This document shows positions 1 to 8,844 of a stretch of DNA of 52,220 nt, piece after piece (the stretch's first letter is position 1; each line of letters starts with the position of its first letter). Both the position numbers and the translations under genes were made by a program. The notes beneath the pieces are model-generated. The model saw only the letters and a program-made list of their open reading frames with translations, ran no database searches and was not told the DNA's origin. The stretch is taken from the NCBI GenBank assembly GCA_018660825.1, contig JABJJO010000081.1, positions 1 through 52,220 of the forward strand. Direction: 5' to 3'. This DNA comes from Planctomycetaceae bacterium (lineage in GTDB: Bacteria; Planctomycetota; Planctomycetia; Pirellulales; Pirellulaceae).

Positions 1-54
1 GATTCAAAATCCAGTGGCCGCAAGGTCGTGGGGGTTCGATTCCCCCCTCTGGTA
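1..54 (+). tRNA. tRNA-Leu (anticodon CAA), 3' part only
   Basis: The window begins inside the anticodon stem. The seven-base loop is TTCAAAA (3-9), giving anticodon CAA at 5-7, which reads the Leu codon TTG. A long class II variable arm follows with a GGCC/GGTC stem around a GCAA loop (16-27). The T arm is GGGGG-TTCGATT-CCCCC (30-46), then the acceptor 3' strand CTCTGGT (47-53) and discriminator A (54). CCA is not encoded. The 5' half lies upstream of the window. The long variable arm and A73 both fit tRNA-Leu. Confidence 0.93.
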
Positions 55-59
55 CTCAC

Positions 60-96
60 AACGGTTGTTACTCTAACGAGTTTCAGCCGTTTTTTC
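60..96 (+). terminator. Probable intrinsic terminator of the tRNA
   Basis: AACGG (60-64) pairs with CCGTT (87-91), enclosing a second small stem ACTC-TAAC-GAGT, and is followed by a T run (90-95). It lies six bases after the tRNA end and just before the stop of the convergent DUF1552 gene, so it probably ends the tRNA transcript. The stem is short, so strength is uncertain. Confidence 0.55.
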
Positions 97-110
97 GTGC
101 CGGCAAGCGG

Positions 111-1505
111 TTATCCGAGAAACTGTTGGATCGGGCCTTTTTGTTCGATCGTTAACCCGACATCCAACGCACCATAATGGTTGATGTTGTTGCCGTACCC
201 GTTGAGCAGCGTGGTGTACCAGTTTCCGAGTGTCTTGTGGCCCGGTTTGCCGTAGCCGGGCAGGCGAATGTAACGGCGGCTTATGTCTAAACAAGCATTA
301 TCACCGGCCAGCACGATAAACGGCCATTCGCTGCCCTTGCTGTGATGTGTCTCTCCATTGTCTGAGAAGTAAAACAACATCGTGTTGTCAAACATTGACC
401 CACCCGCTTCGGGCACGCTCTTGAGACGCGTGACGATCCGATCGATCAGCGTCATGTGTTGCCGGCGAACCTTCTCTCGAATTTCGCTGGCTTCGAAGCC
501 GCCGATTGATTTGTTGTGCCCGACGTCATGCAGGTTAATATTCTCGCCTTCGAGATCGGATAGACCTGTGTAGCGAGTGCCTAATTCATCGACGGTGAAC
601 GTGGCGACATTAGTCATCCCGGAAATTAACGTTGAGAGCAGAACTTCCGTCAAACCAAACTGGCGATCAATTGTAGAAAGATCTTCGGCCAGATACTTTT
701 CGTCGAGCTGCGGAACGTGTTTACGAATCACGTCGCTCATGGCATCGACGCGGCGATTGCGTCCGCGAATACCCTGAATCGCAGCGGCGTAGTTCCCGAC
801 CTTTGTACGTTCGACTCCATTGAGTTGCTCGGCAAGGTCTGTTTCATTGGTGGCTAGGAACTGCAGCATTCTTCGTTCGAGTTCGTAGCGGGTTCGTTGT
901 GTCTCGTTAGCCGAAACCGATTTGAACAGTTCCTGTATGGCAACCTTTGGGGAGCCAAAGGCATAGTTCGGTTGCTGCGCACCGCGCGCGGAAAATCCCT
1001 TTTCGATGCCATTAATGTTACCGCGGGCGTTGCCACCGCCGTTTGGAAAACAGGCCAGTTCAATATGCTCAAACGGCGACGGAAAGAGCTTCGCCAGTTC
1101 AAAATCGACCGTCGCCCACTTGATCGAACTGAGTCGCTCGTTGGCCTTAAACGCACCGAGAGAAGAGCACCACGTGTGATGGCCCGTCGTGCACATTTTG
1201 CCAGACAGTCCCTGCAGGATGGTCATGTTCTTTGTGTGCTCGGCGAGGGGGCTCATCCATTGCGGCAGATCGTGTTCGTCGAGGTCAGCGGAGAAAGCCT
1301 CTTTCCCTTTCTCGGTTTCCAGTTGTTGCTTGTCAAATGATGGTGGAATTAACGATTCCGGAAGCAATCCGTTTCCTTTATGGATAAAGATGAAACGCAT
1401 CGGCGGTTTGCCGGTTGTTGAATCGGCAAGTAACCCTGGAGCGGCAAGGCTCATGGCGGCAGTGCCAGTCAAAGTATGTGAGAGGAATTCGCGGCGACTT
1501 TTCAT
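111..1505 (-). CDS. DUF1552 family protein, Tat-exported
   Basis: A 464-residue protein beginning MKSRREFLSHTL: a twin-arginine signal followed by a small hydrophobic stretch ending near LLADS, so export by Tat is expected. The body matches the planctomycete DUF1552 family: an early FIHKGNGLLP segment, then a sulfatase-like or DUF1501-like sense of fold, with FYFSDNGETHH and WPFIVLAGDN near the C-terminus. The biochemical function is unknown. The gene follows the DUF1592 cytochrome gene by 83 bases on the same strand, the usual pairing of these two families in Planctomycetota, so they probably act together in the periplasm. The ATG at 1505 is the natural start because the Tat motif follows at once. 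Confidence 0.9.
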   Translation of the reverse strand: MKSRREFLSHTLTGTAAMSLAAPGLLADSTTGKPPMRFIFIHKGNGLLPESLIPPSFDKQQLETEKGKEAFSADLDEHDLPQWMSPLAEHTKNMTILQGLSGKMCTTGHHTWCSSLGAFKANERLSSIKWATVDFELAKLFPSPFEHIELACFPNGGGNARGNINGIEKGFSARGAQQPNYAFGSPKVAIQELFKSVSANETQRTRYELERRMLQFLATNETDLAEQLNGVERTKVGNYAAAIQGIRGRNRRVDAMSDVIRKHVPQLDEKYLAEDLSTIDRQFGLTEVLLSTLISGMTNVATFTVDELGTRYTGLSDLEGENINLHDVGHNKSIGGFEASEIREKVRRQHMTLIDRIVTRLKSVPEAGGSMFDNTMLFYFSDNGETHHSKGSEWPFIVLAGDNACLDISRRYIRLPGYGKPGHKTLGNWYTTLLNGYGNNINHYGALDVGLTIEQKGPIQQFLG

Positions 1506-1588
1506 GGGTTGCTCTTATCGGTCTACTGGACTTGGAGTGTGTGTTTCTACAATCTTAGCATGGTGTACTCTATCGTGCAAAAAGTTCG

Positions 1589-4153
1589 CTAAAATCCATC
1601 TTTTCGGTACATAAACGAATCTGAGGTTAGCAGTGACACGACAACCGCTTGGAAGCTTCCACCACTATTTACATACGCATTGTCTGCATCGATTAATGTC
1701 TGGGAATCTGACAGCATTTCGTTTCGTCCCATAAAGTAGCGAAAAGCATGGCGAACAATGGATTGACGTACGCGTTTCGATTGGACGAGTCGGTCGATCA
1801 GTTCGAAAGCATCGGTAACATCGCCATCGAGCGAGGGATCGCCAGTGCCGCTCAAGTGACCGGTTGCGTTGACCGGTTTTGTCTTATAGACGTTCGCCGT
1901 ATTTCTTTTAGTTGTTGATTGTAGGATGTTGTCGGGATGTTCAAGACTCTCTCGTGTTCGATACCTACCGAAGTCATCAAAGACCTCAAAGGTCAGCCCC
2001 AGCGGGTTCATGAATTGATGGCACTTCCAGCATTCCTGCTTGGCTGTCACGGGATCAAGCCGTTCCCGTAGTGTGCGGTGATGGTCTTCGGGAATCTGTG
2101 CATCGACGGTAATGGGAACGTCAGGCACTCGCCCCGCTAACAATTTTTCCTGAATCCAGCGGCCACGACGAACGGGATCCGTTTCTGTGTTCTGCGAATG
2201 AGCCAACAGCCACGCTGGGTGTGTGAGCAGTCCTTTGCGATTAGGAATTTTGAACGGCTGAACAATTGGGTAGTCCCAAGTTTCGTCGTTGCCGTATTCG
2301 CCGCGTGACCAGCGTCCTTGGTAATGCAGTGGGCCAGCGCCGGCCAGAGGTGGAAGATTGTAAATCTCGGAATACCTGAATTTCTGGCCACCGTGAAAAA
2401 ACCAGGGGAAGGTAATTGGAGTTCGGCCCTTACCGAATGTGTATTCGAAGAACAGCATATATCTGCCGAAGTCGCGGACATGGTTCTTCCGGTGCTTTTC
2501 TTCAAGGTCTGTAATTCGAATCAGTGCAAACAGGTCTTTGTGCTGTTGGAAGTTTTTCAACAGAACTTGTTCTGGATTGTCTGCCCAGTCAGTGTCCTTC
2601 AGTCCTGCATAAGCTTGACGCCAGCCGTCAACGATCTTCTGGCCTTGCGCATTGCTCTTGGTATGCAAAACGAAGTTTAAATCGGTTGTCAGTAGTTGCT
2701 CGAAGACATCTTTGTCCTGAGTCAGGATATAGTCAACGATTCGATCCGCTTCGTTGGTTACCGCGCCGGCTGTCCCCGTGTAGCCACGCGCCGCATTATC
2801 AAAGAACCCGCCACTGCGCATCACATCCTTGAATAGTTTCACGCTGGCGGGGTACCCAAAGAACTCGCGGAAGAAGCGGGTGATCTTCGGGTGAGTGACT
2901 TTGTGTGAACGCAAATGAATCCCATTCAATGTTGGATCAATTTCATCATAGAAAGTCTTCTTGTCGTTGAGCAACCGCGTAACTTCACGATGATAGTCGT
3001 CTTTCGTTATTAGTCGACCTGCACTGGCAGCTTGTGCCAGTTCCTCGTCCGGCACACGATCAGAAACCGCATAGGCAATCGCATAGCTGGCTTCGCGGGG
3101 CGATAACTTTTGTCTCCCGTGTGCATCCTGTTCGCCCGCTCCAAACTCCTGTCGATACAGAAACTCGGATTGCAGCAGAACGCTAACCAACATTTGTCGC
3201 AAGCCGTCTTTGTTGCCAGCGAGTTCGATCGCCGACCGGAACAGCGGCAGATATTTGTCCAATTCCTCTGGCGTCGCATCGCGCTGGAGGACGCAATCAA
3301 ATTGCCCATGGATGGCAGTGGTTAGCTGCTCGTCAGTCGGCGTGGAAAGATGTGTGGCGATTTTAACAAATGCTTCCGGCGAAGAGGGTGGATACCAGCG
3401 GTCTTTCTCGTTCTCGAATTTGATACTATTGCGATCCGCCCCCTGATGGGTGGCTGCCAGAAGCTGCTTGTCGGCAATCCACTGTGCGTTGTTCAGCATC
3501 ACTAGCAGATGTCCGCCATCCAATGCTGTTGTATCGTAGTAACGAACCCCAGAATGTTCCGGAAGAACGATCGGGTTTGTGACACCATAAAACGAACGTT
3601 GCCGCGCATTTCCCGCGAGTTTGAAGACGGCGTTGACGCGTTCATGAAAAATCTGTGGACTCACCAGCCAGCGTCGAGCTGGCGTGAAAGCTTTGTCGGT
3701 GATCGAGCCATTGAACAGCTGCTCGTGATCCACGTAGTTGCCGAAAGACGGTTGCCGTAGCTTCTCATCCAGCGTTGATGCTTTGCGGCTGCGAAGTTCT
3801 CGACGAAGCCATCCTGCTAGTAAGTCACGCTCTGCTCGGTCCGGTTGTTCGGCATCCACCGGCGGCATCAAGCCAAAGAAAATCTGGTCCTGTGATCTGT
3901 TAAGCAGATCCAGTTTTGCAGCCAATTTCAAACTCGCGAAGTTGTCAAATCGCACACCTCCTTCCGCCGAATCACCTTCGTGGCAATCCAGGCAGCGGGT
4001 TGCCATGATCGTCTGAATCTTCTCAGGGATGACCACCGGCGATACTTCCTGCGACGAGCCTAACGACGGTAATAGAACCCACCAGACAACGATAGTCAGT
4101 ATGATCGGTGTGAGGACGATATTTGGAGATCTGGGCGAACGATTGTTTTTCAA
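1589..4153 (-). CDS. DUF1592/DUF1588/DUF1585 planctomycete cytochrome c-type protein
   Basis: A protein of about 854 residues exported by an N-terminal hydrophobic segment. A CLDCH haem-binding motif near the N-terminus marks the cytochrome-like domain. DUF1587/1595/1592-type regions follow. A second haem motif, CWKCH, lies before NPLGLTFEVFDDFGRYR (DUF1588), and the C-terminal HAFRYFMGRNE region is DUF1585. The reading frame is open back to 4237, but I place the start at TTG 4153-4151. It has AGGAG (4164-4160) six bases upstream and gives MKNNRSPRSP before the membrane segment. An ATG at 4183 has no ribosome site. The function is unknown; the family is thought to be a periplasmic redox protein. 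It is first in a two-gene unit with the DUF1552 gene. Confidence 0.9.
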   Translation of the reverse strand: MKNNRSPRSPNIVLTPIILTIVVWWVLLPSLGSSQEVSPVVIPEKIQTIMATRCLDCHEGDSAEGGVRFDNFASLKLAAKLDLLNRSQDQIFFGLMPPVDAEQPDRAERDLLAGWLRRELRSRKASTLDEKLRQPSFGNYVDHEQLFNGSITDKAFTPARRWLVSPQIFHERVNAVFKLAGNARQRSFYGVTNPIVLPEHSGVRYYDTTALDGGHLLVMLNNAQWIADKQLLAATHQGADRNSIKFENEKDRWYPPSSPEAFVKIATHLSTPTDEQLTTAIHGQFDCVLQRDATPEELDKYLPLFRSAIELAGNKDGLRQMLVSVLLQSEFLYRQEFGAGEQDAHGRQKLSPREASYAIAYAVSDRVPDEELAQAASAGRLITKDDYHREVTRLLNDKKTFYDEIDPTLNGIHLRSHKVTHPKITRFFREFFGYPASVKLFKDVMRSGGFFDNAARGYTGTAGAVTNEADRIVDYILTQDKDVFEQLLTTDLNFVLHTKSNAQGQKIVDGWRQAYAGLKDTDWADNPEQVLLKNFQQHKDLFALIRITDLEEKHRKNHVRDFGRYMLFFEYTFGKGRTPITFPWFFHGGQKFRYSEIYNLPPLAGAGPLHYQGRWSRGEYGNDETWDYPIVQPFKIPNRKGLLTHPAWLLAHSQNTETDPVRRGRWIQEKLLAGRVPDVPITVDAQIPEDHHRTLRERLDPVTAKQECWKCHQFMNPLGLTFEVFDDFGRYRTRESLEHPDNILQSTTKRNTANVYKTKPVNATGHLSGTGDPSLDGDVTDAFELIDRLVQSKRVRQSIVRHAFRYFMGRNEMLSDSQTLIDADNAYVNSGGSFQAVVVSLLTSDSFMYRKDGF

Positions 4154-4509
4154 ATTAATCTCCTGTGTTCCATGGGACTCCATTACGGGCTGAATCCGTC
4201 GCGGATCGTTTTGCCGCAACTTGCGCAAGACCGTCATTGCCGATCTCGCGGCTCCGTACCGCCTACTTACTTCAGAAAGCGCACTGCGACACGTTCCTGC
4301 GCTTGTTTTCCACTGCGATTTTACCAGAGTTTGTCTCTGGCTTGTATAGAGCTTGGTTTGTCTCCGTCCCGAATAATATCAAAAATGACCCCAAACTTGA
4401 CGTTTCACTTGACGAATGAATATCGTTGTTTTTTTAGCACGAGCCGATTAGATTGTGTATTCTAAATAGTTGAGTTTGACCCTGTTTAATTTTTCCGGAA
4501 GAAACCACA
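4154..4509. other. Intergenic region between divergent genes
   Basis: About 355 bases separate the DUF1592 gene (left) from the cyclase operon (right), so promoters for both should lie here. I see the AGGAG ribosome site of the left gene (4160-4164) and GGAAG about nine bases before ATG 4510 for the right gene. Short open frames on the plus strand (4165-4465) have no recognisable protein features. I could not identify convincing -35/-10 pairs. Confidence 0.6.
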
Positions 4510-6201
4510 ATGATGGTTCGTTCATGTATCCGCTGGTTGCTCATCCTTCTATGGGTGAGTACTTTTTCTCAAGCTATCTGCGGTCAGGCGCCGACATTCA
4601 TCGACTGTTCGCTGCTGGTTGCTCCGGACTATCCAGCGACTTGGCCTACGGCTCCCTTTCCTCGATTTCAAATTACGTTCCAGCAAACGATCGGCCCGGA
4701 TAGTGCCTACAACATTGATACATTATTGATTGACGGAAACACAGGGACTCAATTGGACGTTCCTCCCCACTCGGTTGCACGTCCAGATCTTAAGCGGCCC
4801 AAATCCAGTCCATTGGGTCTATCCTATACCGACAGGATTCAGCCTTGGCAATTTGGAGGCGAAGCTTGTGTCATTGACATCCGAGACTTGCTGAATAAGG
4901 CACCAAATGGAACCAGTCCGCTAGTCCTGACAAAACACGTCCAGCGTTTTGAACGTCAGCACCGTCTTTTGCATTTCGGGGACGTTGTCTTGTTTCGTAG
5001 CGATTACACGGACCGTTATTACCGGCCCTTCCCGTTGGGTCAGCGATACATATCCGACATCCTAGATGGGAAAGCTCCCGGATACCCAAACCCAGATCCC
5101 ACTTGCATGGATTTTCTGGCAACACGCAACGTCATGACCTTAGGCACGGACAGTGCCAGCATGGGGCCGCTACCGGATTTAGCAGAGCCGACGCATTATG
5201 CCGGACTTAAACACGGTATGATTTGGACAGAAGCGGCGACGAATCTGGGCAGCTTACCGAGCACCGGCGCTTTTTACATCATGCTCTATCCTCGGCACAA
5301 AGACGGAGCGTATTCTGAGGGCCGAGCATTTGCGATTACCGGGGGTGCACTGCCGGCACGTCTTATCGCATCGATTACTGCAAAACGCGCCGTGGATCTG
5401 TCGCCGGTGATGGCTCAAGGTTATCCGTTAACCTCACCAGGGTCGGCTACCGGCCGACATCGACAGGTTTATCTTGATGTGAATTTCCTCTATTCCGAAT
5501 ATCTGGACATGTGGCATCACACTCATTTGTTGGACAGTATGGCAGGAACACATCTGGTACCGCCTAGTTTTTCCTTACCTGCCAGCGAAAAACCAGTTCA
5601 ATACGCTCCCCATATTCGAGGTTGGCTCGAGGAATATGAGAAGAAATTTGGGAAACGTGGCACCAGTTCGATGACGACCGAAAAGGTACCGCTGGAATGG
5701 ACTTGTGGTGAAGCACGAGTGATTGATGTGCGGCATTTAGTCGGTTCGGTCAATCAGCGACATTGGCCTGCATCTCCGGTCGTCACCGTTGCCCACATCA
5801 AAGCCTATGAAGCACAGCATGGAGATCTCAAAGACGGAGATGTAGTTATTTTTCAGACAGGGCATGTTGATCGATACTATCAACCTGCCCCGGCCGATCA
5901 GTTCCTCTGGATCGATCCACAATCAGGTAAATCTGAAGGTTGGCCAGCACCAAATCCGGAAACCATTTTTTACCTGAAGGATCGTGGGATCCGCTGTGTC
6001 GCAACTGATGCACCTACGTTAGGGGGCGTCGACGAAAAACAGGCACTCATGACCTATTGGGCATTAGGCAGCAATGCCATGGTGGGTGTGGAATTCTTAT
6101 ATCAAGTCGACCAGATCCCAGCAAACAGCTATTTCCTGTTTGCCGCCGTGAAAATACGTGATTGCCACGGCGGCCTCGGGCGAGCCATCGTTCTGCACTA
6201 G
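4510..6201 (+). CDS. Secreted tandem cyclase-family protein (two kynurenine-formamidase-like domains)
   Basis: A 563-residue protein with a signal peptide (about residues 1-25). Two cyclase-family (PF04199-like) halves follow, about 28-285 and 300-563. The duplication is plain from shared blocks such as GEACVIDIR / GEARVIDVR and GDVVLFRSDYTDRYYRP / GDVVIFQTGHVDRYYQP. The family's metal motif is HxGTHxDxPxH. In half 1 it reads NTGTQLDVPPH (77-87), keeping D83 and H87 but losing both early histidines. In half 2 it reads MAGTHLVPPSF (344-354), keeping H348 but losing the Asp and last His. The family usually opens cyclic amides or ketones with Mn or Zn. The substrate here is unknown, and activity is uncertain. 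It is first in a probable operon, with 55 bases to the transporter gene. Confidence 0.82.
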   Translation: MMVRSCIRWLLILLWVSTFSQAICGQAPTFIDCSLLVAPDYPATWPTAPFPRFQITFQQTIGPDSAYNIDTLLIDGNTGTQLDVPPHSVARPDLKRPKSSPLGLSYTDRIQPWQFGGEACVIDIRDLLNKAPNGTSPLVLTKHVQRFERQHRLLHFGDVVLFRSDYTDRYYRPFPLGQRYISDILDGKAPGYPNPDPTCMDFLATRNVMTLGTDSASMGPLPDLAEPTHYAGLKHGMIWTEAATNLGSLPSTGAFYIMLYPRHKDGAYSEGRAFAITGGALPARLIASITAKRAVDLSPVMAQGYPLTSPGSATGRHRQVYLDVNFLYSEYLDMWHHTHLLDSMAGTHLVPPSFSLPASEKPVQYAPHIRGWLEEYEKKFGKRGTSSMTTEKVPLEWTCGEARVIDVRHLVGSVNQRHWPASPVVTVAHIKAYEAQHGDLKDGDVVIFQTGHVDRYYQPAPADQFLWIDPQSGKSEGWPAPNPETIFYLKDRGIRCVATDAPTLGGVDEKQALMTYWALGSNAMVGVEFLYQVDQIPANSYFLFAAVKIRDCHGGLGRAIVLH

Positions 6202-6256
6202 TCGCTGACCCCTCATCTCACGCTTAACCGATTTTACTTTTACCACGAGTTATCCT

Positions 6257-7996
6257 TTGCCTGACTTACCAAAAACCTGTTTACCAACCTGGTCCGTTGG
6301 CGAATTGTCCGAGCCAAAGCCACTGGGGCTGAAAAATCTCAGAGGGTTTATTGGTCCGGGGATCGTGATGTGCGGAATCCAGTTGGCAGGAGGTGAGTGG
6401 TTGCTGGGATCCGAAATCACAGCCCGTTATGGTGGGAGTTTGATGTGGATTGCCTTGCTGGTTATCGTTGGCCAGGTTTTTTATAACATGGAGTGTGGTC
6501 GCTACGCACTGTATACCGGCGAACCAGTTTTTACTGGATTGATGCGCAATAAACCTGGGCCTCGGTTCTGGATGGGAATTCTGGCTCTGTTGAGCTTAGG
6601 CGCATTTATCCCAGGACTATCGACAGCCGGCGCTGCCGTACTGGCGGCGGTCTTGCTGGATCGCGTACCCACGGAAGAGGATCGCGGGTTGGTAACGCTG
6701 TTGGCCTTTTTATTGCTAGGCGGAATATCGCTGCCCATTCTAGTTGGCGGGAAAATATATAACATGATGCAGGCGGTCATGATGACCAAAGTATTTAGCG
6801 TCCTGGGCTTTTGTCTTGTCATCGGAATTCTGTTTGTTACACCAGCCAATTGGTCCAGTGTTTTCAGCGGTTTTTTCAAGGTGGGAAATATGCCCGTCGT
6901 ACTAGGAGAGGATCGTAATGAAAACGGTCGACTGGACCTCGGTGAGGACTTTGATCGCGACGGTCATTTGGATGTTGTGGAACCTGTTGAGCGTGATCAC
7001 CGCGGAAAAATAATCTCCTTTGAGGATTTGGACGGCGACGGGAAATGGGATGGTGAAAATGTTACTAACGTTATCACGCACCGACTCGATACCGGTGAAT
7101 GGCCGATATTATTGCTTACTCAGATCGCGCTACTCGGCGCCTTTGCCGGATATGCCGGAGGTGGAGGGTTGGGAAATTCCACCTACAGCAACTACTGCCG
7201 CGATAAGGGATGGGGAATGGGCAGTGTGGTAGGCGCCATTCCCAGTGCGGTGGGTGGTCGCAGGATAACCTTGAGTCATATTGGATCCGTATTCGAAATC
7301 AATGACAAGAACATGAAACGCTGGAAAGGCTGGTGGCGTTACATCATGTGCGATCAACTTCTGATTTGGTTTCCCGGTTGTATTATGGGAATGGCGTTGC
7401 CGGCGCTGCTATCGATGGAATTCTCTGTGCATTCATCGCTGTTCCATGATAGCGCCGGGATCGAGTGGGCTCAGGCTATTATTTCTGCGGATGGCATGCG
7501 ACATGCTCCTCATTTTGTTGCTACTCCACTGCTGGGAGAATTGCTTTGGTTCCTGACCTTACTGGTTGGATTGTTGGTTTTATTGCCGAGTCAAATGTCC
7601 ATTGTTGAGGATGTCTGTCGTCGTTGGACCGATATTTTCTGGTCTGGCAGCAAACGAGTTCGTGACAATATGGAATCACATCAGGTGGGCAAGATCTACT
7701 ACAGAATCTTGTTCTTTTATGTTGCCTGGACGTTTGCCTGTGCCTGGTACTTTACTCAATATGAGAGCCCCAAGGTGATGATTTTGATCATTGCTAATTT
7801 GAATAATATCGCTATTGGATTAACGGCCTTTTTCATCCTCTGGAACAACATCAAGTTCCTGCCGGCTGAAATTCGCCCCGGTTGGGTCAGTCGAGTGGGT
7901 ATGATCTGCTGTGGTTGCATCTATCTGGGATTGGCGGGGTTGGTGTTTTATCATAAGCAGTTACCCATCATCATCGACCTTTTGGGTTTACAATAG
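6257..7996 (+). CDS. Nramp-superfamily-like membrane transporter with Ca-loop-like insert
   Basis: A 579-residue multi-span membrane protein whose start LGLKNLRGFIGPGIVM and overall pattern recall Nramp transporters. The Nramp metal motif DPGN in TM1 is absent; the equivalent stretch is GIQLAGGEWLLGS. No MPH motif is visible in the expected TM6 region (GAFAGYAGGGGLGNSTYSN). A metal-ion substrate is therefore doubtful. Between membrane spans, at about residues 215-275, lies an acidic insert with three Ca-loop-like motifs: DRNENGRLD (from 219), DFDRDGHLD, and DLDGDGKWD (257-265). They resemble dockerin or EF-hand-like loops. The start is TTG 6257, the only initiator giving the full N-terminus; its ribosome site is weak. 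The SDR gene follows after 22 bases. Confidence 0.75.
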   Translation: MPDLPKTCLPTWSVGELSEPKPLGLKNLRGFIGPGIVMCGIQLAGGEWLLGSEITARYGGSLMWIALLVIVGQVFYNMECGRYALYTGEPVFTGLMRNKPGPRFWMGILALLSLGAFIPGLSTAGAAVLAAVLLDRVPTEEDRGLVTLLAFLLLGGISLPILVGGKIYNMMQAVMMTKVFSVLGFCLVIGILFVTPANWSSVFSGFFKVGNMPVVLGEDRNENGRLDLGEDFDRDGHLDVVEPVERDHRGKIISFEDLDGDGKWDGENVTNVITHRLDTGEWPILLLTQIALLGAFAGYAGGGGLGNSTYSNYCRDKGWGMGSVVGAIPSAVGGRRITLSHIGSVFEINDKNMKRWKGWWRYIMCDQLLIWFPGCIMGMALPALLSMEFSVHSSLFHDSAGIEWAQAIISADGMRHAPHFVATPLLGELLWFLTLLVGLLVLLPSQMSIVEDVCRRWTDIFWSGSKRVRDNMESHQVGKIYYRILFFYVAWTFACAWYFTQYESPKVMILIIANLNNIAIGLTAFFILWNNIKFLPAEIRPGWVSRVGMICCGCIYLGLAGLVFYHKQLPIIIDLLGLQ

Positions 7997-8018
7997 GAAC
8001 AACAAAGGAATAGGAAGT

Positions 8019-8822
8019 ATGGACATATTTGATCTTTCAGGGCGAGTCGCCATGGTATCTGGCGCCGCCAGTGGAATGGGTAAAGCGACCGCTTTGGCAG
8101 TGGCGTCCGCTGGTGCGGACGTCGTGCTAGCGGATATCGACGTTTCTGGGGCGACAGCGACCGCCAGTGAAATTGAAGCGTTAGGACAACGTGCCGTTGC
8201 GGTGGAATGTGATATTTCCGATCCAGACCAAATTCAATCCATGTTTTCACGGGTCGACGACGAATTTGGCAGGATTGATTTTCTCGCCAATATTGCGGGT
8301 GAAGCCATTCGTAAAAAACCGGAAGACATCGAGTTGGCTGAAGTGGAATGGACTTGGCGAAACATCGTCTATGGTCGCTTTTGTATGTGCCAAGAAGCCG
8401 GGAGACGGATGCTGCAGCAGGGTCGTGGTAGTATTGTGAATTTGGGGTCCATTGCCGGGGTTTCGGCGCTAGGACGCGGGCACATTGCTTATAGCATGGC
8501 GATGGGAGCGGTTATTCAGATGACGCGTGAATTAAGTACGGAATGGAGTGGTCGCGGGGTTCGGGTGAACTCAATCCTTCCAGCTCAAGTTCTGAATCCG
8601 GGACTGCAGGCACGAATCGACGCGGATCCGAGGATTGAAACACGTTTTTTAAGCGGGATACCGACCGGTCGATTTGGCCATTGCGATGACATTCGCGGTT
8701 TGGCTATCTTTTTGGCCTCGGATGCCTCCAGTTGGATCACCGGTGCTATCATTCCAATGGACGGTGGAAATTTGGCATTGAATGCCGGAGGCAGCGTGGG
8801 TGGGGAAACCTTTGACGAATAA
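8019..8822 (+). CDS. Short-chain dehydrogenase/reductase family protein lacking the catalytic lysine
   Basis: A 267-residue SDR. The nucleotide-binding motif is GAASGMG (15-21), ADIDVSG gives the dinucleotide-selecting turn (Asp suggests NAD), NIAG stands for NNAG (91-94), and the catalytic Ser is in NLGSIAG (S144). The active-site YxxxK appears as Y158-S-M-A-M162, so lysine is replaced by methionine (ATG at 8502-8504, one base from AAG). The C-terminus has GAIIPMDGGN as usual. I chose ATG 8019 over upstream in-frame starts: AGGA at 8006-8009 is nine bases away, and the extension would overlap the transporter gene. It is probably an oxidoreductase of a secondary alcohol or ketone in the same pathway as the E1/E2 genes, but the missing Lys puts catalysis in doubt. 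Confidence 0.88.
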   Translation: MDIFDLSGRVAMVSGAASGMGKATALAVASAGADVVLADIDVSGATATASEIEALGQRAVAVECDISDPDQIQSMFSRVDDEFGRIDFLANIAGEAIRKKPEDIELAEVEWTWRNIVYGRFCMCQEAGRRMLQQGRGSIVNLGSIAGVSALGRGHIAYSMAMGAVIQMTRELSTEWSGRGVRVNSILPAQVLNPGLQARIDADPRIETRFLSGIPTGRFGHCDDIRGLAIFLASDASSWITGAIIPMDGGNLALNAGGSVGGETFDE

Positions 8823-8844
8823 TCAGACTTGAAAATAGGAACCT

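Noticed and set aside
1-110. tRNA-Leu end as an integration site for a mobile element
   Set aside because: No integrase and no repeat of the tRNA 3' end were seen in the window, and the adjoining genes are ordinary planctomycete ones.
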